From positions 170,141-234,140 of the forward strand of contig JANQNW010000001.1 of the NCBI GenBank assembly GCA_028279375.1: 64,000 bases of DNA. Reading direction: 5' to 3'. The DNA is from Phycisphaerales bacterium. GTDB lineage: Bacteria > Planctomycetota > Phycisphaerae > Phycisphaerales > UBA1924. Position 1 is the first letter of the stretch, and each line of letters starts with the position of its first letter. The notes below the pieces were generated by a model, which saw nothing but the letters and a program-made list of their open reading frames with translations, did no database searches and was not told the origin of the DNA. This document shows, one piece after another, positions 1 to 7,524 of this stretch. The translations under genes were made by a program, and so were the position numbers.

Positions 1-779
1 ACCATCATGGCGAGATCGAGGACGACGAGACGGCGCTCGTGGAGGATCTCGGGGACGTCGTTGGCGACGATGCGCTGGGCGAGTCCTTCGACGATGGCGG
101 TCTTGCCGACGCCAGCTTCACCCAGGAGGACCGGGTTGTTCTTGGTGCGGCGGCAGAGGATCTGGAGCACGCGCTCGATTTCGTCGGCGCGTCCGATGAC
201 CGGATCGAGCTGGCTTTCGCGAGCCAGTTCGGTGAGATCGCGTCCGAAGCTGTCGAGCGCGGGAGTCTTGGACTTGGAGCGCTGTTCGCCGGAGCCGGAG
301 GGGCTGGCGCCGACCGTCTCGCCTTCGTCGGCGGAGTCGACACCGGCGCCGAGGAGGTTGAGGACCTCTTCGCGCACTTCCTCGAGCTTGAGTCCGAGGT
401 TCATGAGAACCTGCGCGGCGACGCCGTCGTGCTCGCGGAGGAGACCGAGCAGGAGGTGCTCGGTTCCGACGTAGTTGTGATTGAGGTTGCGCGCCTCTTC
501 GATGGCGAACTCGATGACCTTCTTGGCGCGCGGCGTCTGCGGCAGGCGACCCATGGTGACCATGTCGGGGCCGCTCTTGACGAGGCGCTCGACCTCGAGT
601 CGGACCTTGCGCAGATCGACGCTGAGGTTCTTGAGCACGTTGGCGCCGACACCGGAGCCTTCCTTGACGAGTCCGAGCAGGAGGTGCTCGGTCCCGATGT
701 ACTCGTGATTGAACCTCTGGGCTTCCTGGTTGGCGAGAGCCATGACCTTGCGGGCCCGGTCGGTGAAACGCTCAAACAT
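1..779 (-). CDS. clpC: ATP-dependent Clp protease ATPase subunit ClpC, N-terminal part (cut by window edge)
   Basis: This is the first 259 codons of a class I Clp/Hsp100 unfoldase, which feeds substrates to ClpP in the cytoplasm. Reading the minus strand from the ATG at 779 gives [20 protein letters not shown], the classic ClpC opening. Two Clp-N repeats follow, each with the block EHLLLGL (about residues 30-36 and 104-110). A Ser/Gly linker comes next, then the start of the first AAA module with Walker [17 protein letters not shown] ribosome site lies 6-7 bases before the ATG. The reading frame stays open to base 1, so the second half (rest of AAA1, AAA2, ClpP loop) is outside the window. 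The double N-repeat and the start fit ClpC rather than ClpA or ClpB. No CIRCE-like repeat was found upstream. Confidence 0.95.
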   Translation of the reverse strand, partial: MFERFTDRARKVMALANQEAQRFNHEYIGTEHLLLGLVKEGSGVGANVLKNLSVDLRKVRLEVERLVKSGPDMVTMGRLPQTPRAKKVIEFAIEEARNLNHNYVGTEHLLLGLLREHDGVAAQVLMNLGLKLEEVREEVLNLLGAGVDSADEGETVGASPSGSGEQRSKSKTPALDSFGRDLTELARESQLDPVIGRADEIERVLQILCRRTKNNPVLLGEAGVGKTAIVEGLAQRIVANDVPEILHERRLVVLDLAMM

Positions 780-1130
780 GTTCGGCCTCCAACTGAGTGA
801 GACGTCGCGGCAGGTGTGCAACCCCGCTGCGCGTCCTTCCGGGCTGAGTATACGCAGGGCCCCGCTCGATCGAGTGATGAGCAAGGTCCCGCGAGTTAGA
901 ACGCAAAGAAGGCGCCACGGGTTCGCCTCCCGTATCGGCCAGCGGCGGGGGTTTATCGAGAGCAAAGGGGTCTCAGACGCGCCGGAATGCGGCGCGGACA
1001 CGTCCGGACTGCCACTTTGGCACAAGGCGCGTCATCGATGTGAATTGCCTTGATCAAGGCGTCGCGATGGGCGGAGCGATCGCCTCGGCGATTCGGGCGC
1101 GGCTCGGTGGTGATGCGTGCGGGTCGCGGA
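780..1130. other. Intergenic region upstream of clpC
   Basis: A 351-base stretch between two minus-strand genes, so it holds the clpC promoter and leader and the tail of the upstream transcript. I see a good minus-strand -10 box TATACT at 852-847, about 68 bases before the clpC ATG, but no convincing -35 at 16-18 bases spacing. A perfect 14-base palindrome GCCTTGATCAAGGC lies at 1047-1060. It has no T-run on either side, so it is not a clear terminator. No supported coding sequence was found; the open frames here lack ribosome sites and family features. Confidence 0.5.
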
Positions 1131-1415
1131 TCAGCCCTTGAGGGCGTTGTCGGCCTGCGTGGCGAGCTTGAAGTCCTTCTCGGTGACGCCGTTGGCGTCA
1201 TGCGTCGAGAGGGTGAGCGTGACCTTGTTGTAGCGCACGAGGATGTCGGGGTGGTGCTGATCGGCTTCCGCCATTTCAGCGACCGTATTGACGAACTCCA
1301 TGGCCTGGACGAAATCCTTGAACTGATAGGTGCGCTGGATCGCGTCATTGATGACGGACCAGTCGGTCAGTTCGACGAGCTTGTCCTGGATTTCGTTCTC
1401 GGTCAGCGTCTGCAT
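1131..1415 (-). CDS. 4a-hydroxytetrahydrobiopterin dehydratase (pterin-4a-carbinolamine dehydratase)
   Basis: A 94-residue protein matching the PCD/DCoH family. These enzymes dehydrate 4a-hydroxytetrahydropterin and recycle the cofactor of aromatic amino acid hydroxylases; some bacterial homologues act in molybdopterin metabolism. The family signature is visible as ADQHHPDILVRYNKV followed by a later LSTHDANGVTEKD, giving the His-His pair and the later His and Asp of the active site. The length is normal for the family. I chose the ATG at 1415 because a GGAGA site precedes it and MQTLTENEI fits the family N-terminus. The open frame continues upstream to 1511, but that extension looks non-coding. 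No aromatic hydroxylase gene is nearby, so the physiological partner is unknown. Confidence 0.9.
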   Translation of the reverse strand: MQTLTENEIQDKLVELTDWSVINDAIQRTYQFKDFVQAMEFVNTVAEMAEADQHHPDILVRYNKVTLTLSTHDANGVTEKDFKLATQADNALKG

Positions 1416-1532
1416 GACAGTCTCCACAACGGGAGGCGGGATTGGCCGGCGCGCGCCGGTCGTGCCCCCTGCTATCTTCGGCCGCAAGTGGGCTGAGTCA
1501 AGCGACGGCACATCCCCGTTATCGGCAGATCT

Positions 1533-2495
1533 TTGGGGGTCTTGAACATCACCCGAGTCGATCGCCCTGAAATCACGCGTCTGGCGCCCTCACCGACGGG
1601 CGCTTTGCACCTTGGTAACGCTCGGACGTTCCTGATTAATTGGGCGCTTGCGCGGCGGGAGGGGTGGAGCGTCGTCATGCGCGTCGAGGATCTGGACGGC
1701 CCGCGCGTAAAGCCGGAGGCGGAGCGGGAGGCACTCGAGACGCTTCGCTGGCTCGGGCTCGATTGGGATGGCGACCTCCTACGCCAGTCGGACGACCTCG
1801 ATCCATACATCGATGCGATGAGGACGCTGGCTTCGAAGCGATGCGTATTTCCGAGCGCGCTGTCGCGGAAGGAGATCGAGGCGGCGGCGTCGGCGCCACA
1901 TGCTGATGAGATTCGTCATGAGACGCGTTTTCCTCCTGAGCTGCGCCCGGATGTCATTCCCACGACGTTCGACGACGAGGGCGAGAACTGGCGGTTGATT
2001 GTCGAAGACGAGGAAGTCCGGTTCGAGGACGCCTTGTGCGGCGCGCAGTCATTTCGTCCGTTTTCGAATATTGGGGACCTCGTGGTATGGACCAAGCGCG
2101 GCCAACCTTCATATCAGCTCGCGGTGGTCGTGGATGATGAGCGTCAGGGTGTGACGCGCATCGTGCGCGGGGATGATCTGCTGGATTCGACGGCGCGGCA
2201 GATCCTCATTCGCCGGGCTCTCGGGATGTCGCATGAGCTCCGCCACCTCCACCTGCCGCTGGTGGTGGGTGAGGATGGGCGGCGTCTGGCGAAGCGCCAT
2301 GGCGACACGCGCCTGACGGCGTATCGGGCGCGGGGCGTGCGCCCGGAGCGTGTGGTCGGTCTGCTGGCCTCATGGTGCGGGCTCGAGCGCACGGAGACAA
2401 GCGCTCGCGAGTTCGCCTCGGCGTTTGACGCCGATACCATGACGCGCGAGGAGATCGTCTTCACGAGCGAGGATCACGCGTGGCTGGTGTCCTGA
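1533..2495 (+). CDS. gluQ: Glutamyl-Q tRNA(Asp) synthetase
   Basis: GluQRS is a shortened paralogue of glutamyl-tRNA synthetase. It attaches glutamate to the queuosine at position 34 of tRNA(Asp). The 320-residue length fits, since it lacks the anticodon-binding domain. Visible motifs are the HIGH-like LAPSPTGALHLGNARTFL, the MRVEDLDGPRVKP block, and the KMSKS-equivalent RRLAKRHGD. The zinc-binding region of E. coli YadB (Cys-x-Cys, Tyr, Cys) is not conserved: here the segment reads KRCVFPSALSRKE with a single Cys, so this is a zinc-less variant. The frame has no ATG before the HIGH motif; the start must be TTG at 1533 or 1542, so the first residues are uncertain. It overlaps the next gene by 16 bases. 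Confidence 0.85.
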   Translation: MGVLNITRVDRPEITRLAPSPTGALHLGNARTFLINWALARREGWSVVMRVEDLDGPRVKPEAEREALETLRWLGLDWDGDLLRQSDDLDPYIDAMRTLASKRCVFPSALSRKEIEAAASAPHADEIRHETRFPPELRPDVIPTTFDDEGENWRLIVEDEEVRFEDALCGAQSFRPFSNIGDLVVWTKRGQPSYQLAVVVDDERQGVTRIVRGDDLLDSTARQILIRRALGMSHELRHLHLPLVVGEDGRRLAKRHGDTRLTAYRARGVRPERVVGLLASWCGLERTETSAREFASAFDADTMTREEIVFTSEDHAWLVS

Positions 2496-3010
2496 GAATC
2501 TCACGATCGAACGCACTGCGCGGCGTCGTTGCAGCATCGCTTGCGGTGGTCGCCTGCGCACTTGTGTCGTGTGACGACAAGTCGGCGGCGGGTGTCGAGT
2601 CCGTCAAGATCAAGGGGCACTGGTTTCACCTGGAGCTGGTTGATGATCCGCAGTCGCGGTTTCTGGGTCTGGGTGGTCGCGAGTTCATCGAGGAAGATGG
2701 CGGAATGCTCTTTGCGTTCAATCGCGCCGTTCCGCTGGACTTCGTGATGCGTGACTGTCCGATCGCGATCGACGTCGCTTTTCTTGACGGGGCCGGTCGC
2801 GTGCTCGCAGTGCACGCGATGGCGCCGGAGCCTCCTCGTGGTCCGGAAGAAAAGGAGATTGCGTACGACTCTCGCCTGCCCCGATATGGAAGCCGTTTTC
2901 CGGCGACATTCGCGATCGAAACGCGCGGCGGGCGGATGGCGCAGATCGGTCTGGAGCAAGGCGACCTTATTAAGCATGACTGGGCGCGTCTCAAGCGCGG
3001 GGCGAAGTAG
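2480..3010 (+). CDS. DUF192 family probable lipoprotein
   Basis: A 176-residue protein. Residues 1-30 form a signal sequence ending in the lipobox-like ALVSC, with Cys31 as the probable lipidated residue. The rest is a DUF192 domain (family PF02643): LVDDPQSRFLGLGGREFI, then GGMLFAF, PLDFVMRDCPIAIDVAFLD and a C-terminal IGLEQGDLI. DUF192 proteins are small exported beta proteins of unknown biochemical role, found in bacteria and archaea. The start is GTG at 2480, inside the end of gluQ, with a GAGCGAGGA ribosome site; the 16-base overlap suggests cotranscription and coupled translation. A role beyond the domain name cannot be read from the sequence. Confidence 0.8.
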   Translation: MAGVLRISRSNALRGVVAASLAVVACALVSCDDKSAAGVESVKIKGHWFHLELVDDPQSRFLGLGGREFIEEDGGMLFAFNRAVPLDFVMRDCPIAIDVAFLDGAGRVLAVHAMAPEPPRGPEEKEIAYDSRLPRYGSRFPATFAIETRGGRMAQIGLEQGDLIKHDWARLKRGAK

Positions 3011-3069
3011 GCCGATCCTGCGTTGAAGGAGGATCGCCGGCGGCGACGCGTGTACGTGATATCGGAGCA

Positions 3070-4362
3070 GTGCGCTCCGGTGAAGCGCGTCTGCTTCTCG
3101 CTGCGACGGAAGGCATGCACCAGGATCCGCGAATTGTGCTGGTCACATCCGGCGAACTGCGTGAGCCGTGGGCGACGTTGTGGGGCGCGGTGATCTCACA
3201 CTGGCCGAGTGAGCGCACTCCTCGCGTCGAGGCCATGTCGATCGAGAGTCTGCTGAGCGCACCGTCGCACGTTGACAGCGCGATGGTGGTGATCGGCGAC
3301 TGTGCCCGGGTGTCGACGGCGAACTTCTACAAGATGGTCGATGTGCTCGAGTCTCGGCGCGCGCCGGTGGCTCTCTTCGCCAGCGCCGAAGACGCACTGG
3401 GTATGTTCGGCCCTGACGTGCATGTGATCGGACCGGATGCGAATCCGGCGACGATCGCTGGCGCGCTGGAGGCGCTCTGCCGGCGCCAGCCGATCGTTCG
3501 CGAGCTCGTCGCCGAACTTGCGGCTTCCCGTCGATTCCAAGGCGGGCTTGCGGATGAGATTTCGAAGATCAACGAGGAGATGCAGCTTGCCGCGAACGTT
3601 CAGCAGGCGCTGCTTCCTGATGAGCTTCCCGAGGCGGAAGGTCTCGAGTTCGGCGTGCTGTTTCGTCCGTGCGGTCACGTGAGCGGCGACATCTACGACG
3701 TGAAGCGGCTCGATGATTGTCATTACGGGTTCTTCCTGGCGGACGCCGTGGGCCATGGCGTTCCGGCGGCGCTGATGACGATGGCGCTTCGTCGCGGGTT
3801 GACCATGGTCGAGTCGGGAGACGATGAGCGCGTGTCGCACATTCTCGAACCAGCCGACGCGCTTGCGCGCCTGAACGAAGCGATGCTGCGCAACAGCAGT
3901 GGTTCGGGGCGTTTCGCGACGGCCGTGTACGGTGTGATCGACTGCAGCACACGGCGCGTGCGCATCGCTTCGGCGGGACATCCGGCGCCGATGCGGATCT
4001 CGAAGAATGGCGCCGTGCGTCCGGTCGAGACAGATGGTTGTCTGCTGGGCGTCTTCCCGGAGCCGGAGTTCAATCAACTCGAGTTGACGCTCGACGCTGA
4101 CGAGGTGCTGCTGATCTACTCCGACGGATTCGAGACGGCGTTTCCCTCTGAGGAGGAAAGCGGGAAGCTGCGGCGTTCCGCGAGTCTGAAATATCTCGAG
4201 CTTTTCGAGGAGATCTCGCGCCGCACGGGGCGTCCGACTGTGTCGAGCGCGATCGAGACGATTGGCATCCGCCTCAACGAGGCGTCCGGATCATTGCACC
4301 AGGTGGACGACCTGACGGCGCTCGCGATCGGCGCTTCGAACGCAGACAAACGGGCTGCTTGA
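3070..4362 (+). CDS. SpoIIE/RsbU-family PP2C-type serine phosphatase
   Basis: About 430 residues. The N-terminal 150 residues look like a receiver-type alpha/beta domain (RIVLVTSGELRE, MVVIGDCARV, PVALFASAED) without the usual phospho-acceptor Asp cluster. A linker (NEEMQLAANVQQALLPDELP) leads into a SpoIIE/PP2C phosphatase domain with the metal-binding and core blocks CGHVSGDIYDV, LADAVGHGVPAALMTMAL, ASAGHPAPM, LLIYSDGFETA and VDDLTALAIG. Family members dephosphorylate anti-sigma-factor antagonists in partner-switching control of stress sigma factors or biofilm formation. No STAS or HATPase partner gene lies alongside. The start is either GTG 3070 (GGAG three bases upstream) or ATG 3115 (MHQDPRIVLV, which begins the domain neatly); the shorter form is quite possible. 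Confidence 0.88.
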   Translation: MRSGEARLLLAATEGMHQDPRIVLVTSGELREPWATLWGAVISHWPSERTPRVEAMSIESLLSAPSHVDSAMVVIGDCARVSTANFYKMVDVLESRRAPVALFASAEDALGMFGPDVHVIGPDANPATIAGALEALCRRQPIVRELVAELAASRRFQGGLADEISKINEEMQLAANVQQALLPDELPEAEGLEFGVLFRPCGHVSGDIYDVKRLDDCHYGFFLADAVGHGVPAALMTMALRRGLTMVESGDDERVSHILEPADALARLNEAMLRNSSGSGRFATAVYGVIDCSTRRVRIASAGHPAPMRISKNGAVRPVETDGCLLGVFPEPEFNQLELTLDADEVLLIYSDGFETAFPSEEESGKLRRSASLKYLELFEEISRRTGRPTVSSAIETIGIRLNEASGSLHQVDDLTALAIGASNADKRAA

Positions 4363-4467
4363 CGACGGCCCCGCATTCCTTTCGCGGGTTGTTGCGACCC
4401 GTCCTTCGATGAACGAGACTCGTGCCTCACGCCTCGGCAATGGCGCCGACTGAAGGAGGCAGCGTTC

Positions 4468-7467
4468 ATGCGTTCGATCGATCTGTTGGCTGGAACGACG
4501 ATTCTCTCGATGACGCTGGGCTGCGCGATGGCGCAGACAACATCGTCGCCGGCGCCGACACCGAGTCCACAGCCGAAGCTCGTGTACGACGCCGACTTCT
4601 TCGGCGGGCTGGCGCATGACCAGGACATTCCGACGCCACGGGAGCTCCTTGGATTCGAAGTCGGGCAGCGGGCGGCGACGCACGCGGAAATCGAGGCGTG
4701 TTTCAAGGCGTGGGACAGCGCGAGCGATCGGACGCGCATGTTTGACTATGCGCGGAGTTACGAAGACCGATCGCTTTACTACATGGCGATCTCGTCTCCG
4801 GAGAACATCGATCGGCTTGATGAGATCAAGAGCAACATGGCGAAGCTCGCCGATCCGCGATCGATCGACGCCGCGGAGGCTGATCGTCTACTGGCGAACA
4901 CGCCGGCGGTCGCGTGGATGGCGTACGCCATTCATGGCGACGAGACATCCGGCGCGGACGCCGCCGTCGCTGCGGCGTATCACCTGAGCGCGTGCATCGA
5001 ACCAGACGTGACCGAGATGCTCGATGATCTCGTGATCATCATCGATCCGCTGATGAACCCGGATGGTCGCGATCGTTTCCTGAAGATGCTTCGCGAGCAT
5101 CGGGGCAATGTGCCGAACGTGGATGCGCAATCGATGCTGCATACAGGCTACTGGCCCTGGGGCAGGACGAATCACTATCTTTTCGATCTGAATCGCGACT
5201 GGATTCTCGGCGTGCATCCTGAGTCGCGCGGGCGCATCGCCGCATCGGGCGCGTGGCATCCGCTGCTCTTCGTCGATGCGCACGAGATGGGCTCACTCGA
5301 CACATACCTGTTCTCGCCATCGAGACCGCCGGTGAACAGCTATCTGCCGGAGCGGCGCAAGCACTGGTGGGATGTCTTCGCGACGGATCAGGCGCATGCG
5401 TTTGATCAGTTCGACTGGCCTTACTACACGGGCGAGTGGAATGAGGAGTGGTATCCGGGGTATTCGAGTTCATGGGCGGGTTTCCGCGGCGCGGTGGGCA
5501 TTCTGTATGAGCAGGCCGGAATCGCGGAGGACGCCGTCGCGCGCCCGGAGGGGACGCAGCTGACATTTCGCCAGTCGGTGCATCACCAGTACGTGAGCAC
5601 GATGGCGAATCTGAAGACGCTTCATGCGAATCACGAGGACCTGATGCGCGAGTTCGTGGAGGAGCGACGCAATTCGGTGTCAGCGGACGGGCCGTTCGCG
5701 GACATGACGTTCGCGATCACGCCGACGGGCAACCAGACGCGCCTGGAGCAGTTCCTGAGCCTGATGCAGGTCCAGGGGATCGAGGTGTATCAGGCGACGC
5801 GCGACTTCAGCGCCCCGGCGACGGATCAGCTTGGCGTAGCGCATGATGACATGGCGTTCGGCCCGGGCACGCTTCTGATTCCGGCGCGTCAGCCCGAAGG
5901 GCCGCTGGTCGCGGCGATGCTCTCATTCGACATGAAAATGCCTGAGAGTTTTCTCGTGAAGGAGCGGCGCGAGCTACTGCGCTTCGGTCGCTCGCTGCTG
6001 TATGACGTGACGGCCTGGAACATGACCATGATGCACGACGTCATGGCGCATCAGCTTTCGTCGGGTTTGCCCGATGGCGCCGTTCTGTATGAGGCGTCTG
6101 CGCGTCAGGGCAATGTCACGGCGGCTGATGGCGGCGACACGACGCTCTGGGTGATCGATGGGCGCGATGACGCTTCGGTTGCGTGCGCGGCGCATCTGAT
6201 GGAGCGCGGTTTGCGCGTGCGCGTGGCGGACAAGGAGTTCAACTTTGATGGGCGCTCGTTCCCGCGGGGGTCCGTCGTCGTCACGCGCAATGACAATCCT
6301 GGCGAACCGGGGCCGCTGGTCGAGCATATCGCCGCGGTGTGCGATGAGTTTCGTATAGAGGCGATCGGAATCGCGAGCGGTCTGGGCAAGGGCGTTGAGG
6401 TTCCGGATATCGGCGGTGAGCACTTCGTGTTGATGGAGAAGCCTCGGATTGCGCTCCTGAGTCGCGGGCTATTGAACGCGTACAGCTACGGCGCAGCGTG
6501 GCATGCGCTTGATCATCGGCTTGGCGTGCGGACGAGTCAGCTCGATGTGGCGCAGGCGTCATTTGGCGGCGACCTACGTCAGTACAACGTGATCATCGTG
6601 CCGGACAGCTGGGGGCCGTCACCCGTCGCGAGCCTGCGCGAGCGCCTGAAGCCGTGGGTGGAGCAAGGCGGAACGCTGATTGCGATCGGCTCGTCTGCGG
6701 CGGCGGCGGCGAACAAGGACGCCGGCATGGGACAGGTGCGCCTGCTGCAGGATGTGCTTGGCGATCTCGGCGAGTACGAGCTCTCGGTGCTTCGCGAGTA
6801 TCGCGGTCGCAACGAGACGCTGGATATGGAGGCCTTGTGGTCGCACGCGCCGAGTGAAGCGATCGACTATCCGTGGGAGAGCGCTGGCGCGCCGCTTTCG
6901 GGTGATGAGGCGAAGAAGCGTGATGCGTGGCAGCGCGTGTTCATGCCGCAGGGCGTGATGCTGGCGGGTCGCGTGGATGACAAGAGTTGGTTGACCTTCG
7001 GCTTGCGCGACTTTGTGCCGACGCTCTTCGGCGGTTCGACGGTGCTGATGTCGAAGACGGGCGCCGAAGCGCCAGTGCGGCTTGGCGTCTGGGCGGAGGC
7101 GGCGGAGGAGGAGTCTCCGGCGCTCGAGACGGAGGGCGACGAGGTCGTTGAGGGAGAATCGGAGTCGGATTCGGAATCGGAATCGGCGCCGGCGCCGCCC
7201 GCGCGCATCGGATGGACGACGCCTCCTGCGGGCGTGGAGCTGCAGCTTCGCATGAGCGGGCTTCTCTGGCCTGAGGCGGCGCATCGGCTGGCGAACTCCG
7301 CCTTCGTGACGCGGGAGCGCGTGGGGCGCGGGCAGGTGATTCTCTTCGCGGGCGATCCGGTCTTTCGCGGCTCGACGATGGGCACGGGTCGCGTGTTCAT
7401 CAATGCGGCGATTTACGGGCCGGGATTCGGCGCCAGTCATCCGATTCGCCCGGATCGCCGGCACTAG
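4468..7467 (+). CDS. Secreted M14-family zinc carboxypeptidase-like protein, 999 aa
   Basis: A large exported peptidase candidate. Residues 1-22 are a signal peptide (cleavage near AMAQ), followed by a Pro/Ser-rich spacer. The M14 metallocarboxypeptidase domain has zinc ligands His156 and Glu159 in AIHGDETSG, His272 in FVDAHEMGS, substrate-side blocks MNPDGRDRF and LFDLNRDWILG, and Glu348 in GILYEQAG as probable catalytic base. After about residue 480 a second region follows, with a class I amidotransferase-like fold pattern (YNVIIVPDSWGP, WVEQGGTLIAIGSSAAA), then an acidic Glu/Ser linker at about 897-906. AAGGAGG precedes the ATG. It probably trims peptides in the periplasm or outside the cell. 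The exact substrate is unknown; an amidase acting on cell-wall peptides is also possible. Confidence 0.85.
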   Translation: MRSIDLLAGTTILSMTLGCAMAQTTSSPAPTPSPQPKLVYDADFFGGLAHDQDIPTPRELLGFEVGQRAATHAEIEACFKAWDSASDRTRMFDYARSYEDRSLYYMAISSPENIDRLDEIKSNMAKLADPRSIDAAEADRLLANTPAVAWMAYAIHGDETSGADAAVAAAYHLSACIEPDVTEMLDDLVIIIDPLMNPDGRDRFLKMLREHRGNVPNVDAQSMLHTGYWPWGRTNHYLFDLNRDWILGVHPESRGRIAASGAWHPLLFVDAHEMGSLDTYLFSPSRPPVNSYLPERRKHWWDVFATDQAHAFDQFDWPYYTGEWNEEWYPGYSSSWAGFRGAVGILYEQAGIAEDAVARPEGTQLTFRQSVHHQYVSTMANLKTLHANHEDLMREFVEERRNSVSADGPFADMTFAITPTGNQTRLEQFLSLMQVQGIEVYQATRDFSAPATDQLGVAHDDMAFGPGTLLIPARQPEGPLVAAMLSFDMKMPESFLVKERRELLRFGRSLLYDVTAWNMTMMHDVMAHQLSSGLPDGAVLYEASARQGNVTAADGGDTTLWVIDGRDDASVACAAHLMERGLRVRVADKEFNFDGRSFPRGSVVVTRNDNPGEPGPLVEHIAAVCDEFRIEAIGIASGLGKGVEVPDIGGEHFVLMEKPRIALLSRGLLNAYSYGAAWHALDHRLGVRTSQLDVAQASFGGDLRQYNVIIVPDSWGPSPVASLRERLKPWVEQGGTLIAIGSSAAAAANKDAGMGQVRLLQDVLGDLGEYELSVLREYRGRNETLDMEALWSHAPSEAIDYPWESAGAPLSGDEAKKRDAWQRVFMPQGVMLAGRVDDKSWLTFGLRDFVPTLFGGSTVLMSKTGAEAPVRLGVWAEAAEEESPALETEGDEVVEGESESDSESESAPAPPARIGWTTPPAGVELQLRMSGLLWPEAAHRLANSAFVTRERVGRGQVILFAGDPVFRGSTMGTGRVFINAAIYGPGFGASHPIRPDRRH
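7156..7185 (+). repeat. Five degenerate GAATCG hexamers inside the M14 peptidase gene
   Basis: Units GAATCG, GAGTCG, GATTCG, GAATCG, GAATCG run head to tail in frame and encode alternating acidic/serine residues (ES ES DS ES ES). The array is a candidate for length variation by slippage between strains, but the units have diverged and the change would stay in frame. It most likely just encodes a flexible acidic linker. Confidence 0.6.
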
Positions 7468-7524
7468 TGGCGCATTCGCTCTGAAATCCTGACGCGCAGG
7501 CGATTGCGAGCCGATAGATCGAGC

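Noticed and set aside
39..800. Plus-strand open frame of 253 codons across clpC
   Set aside because: It runs antisense to the clear ClpC reading, which has a ribosome site and conserved motifs. Long antisense frames are expected in GC-rich DNA.
780..1130. CIRCE (HrcA) or CtsR-type heat-shock element before clpC
   Set aside because: Searched by eye for TTAGCACTC-N9-GAGTGCTAA and for heptad direct repeats; neither is present.
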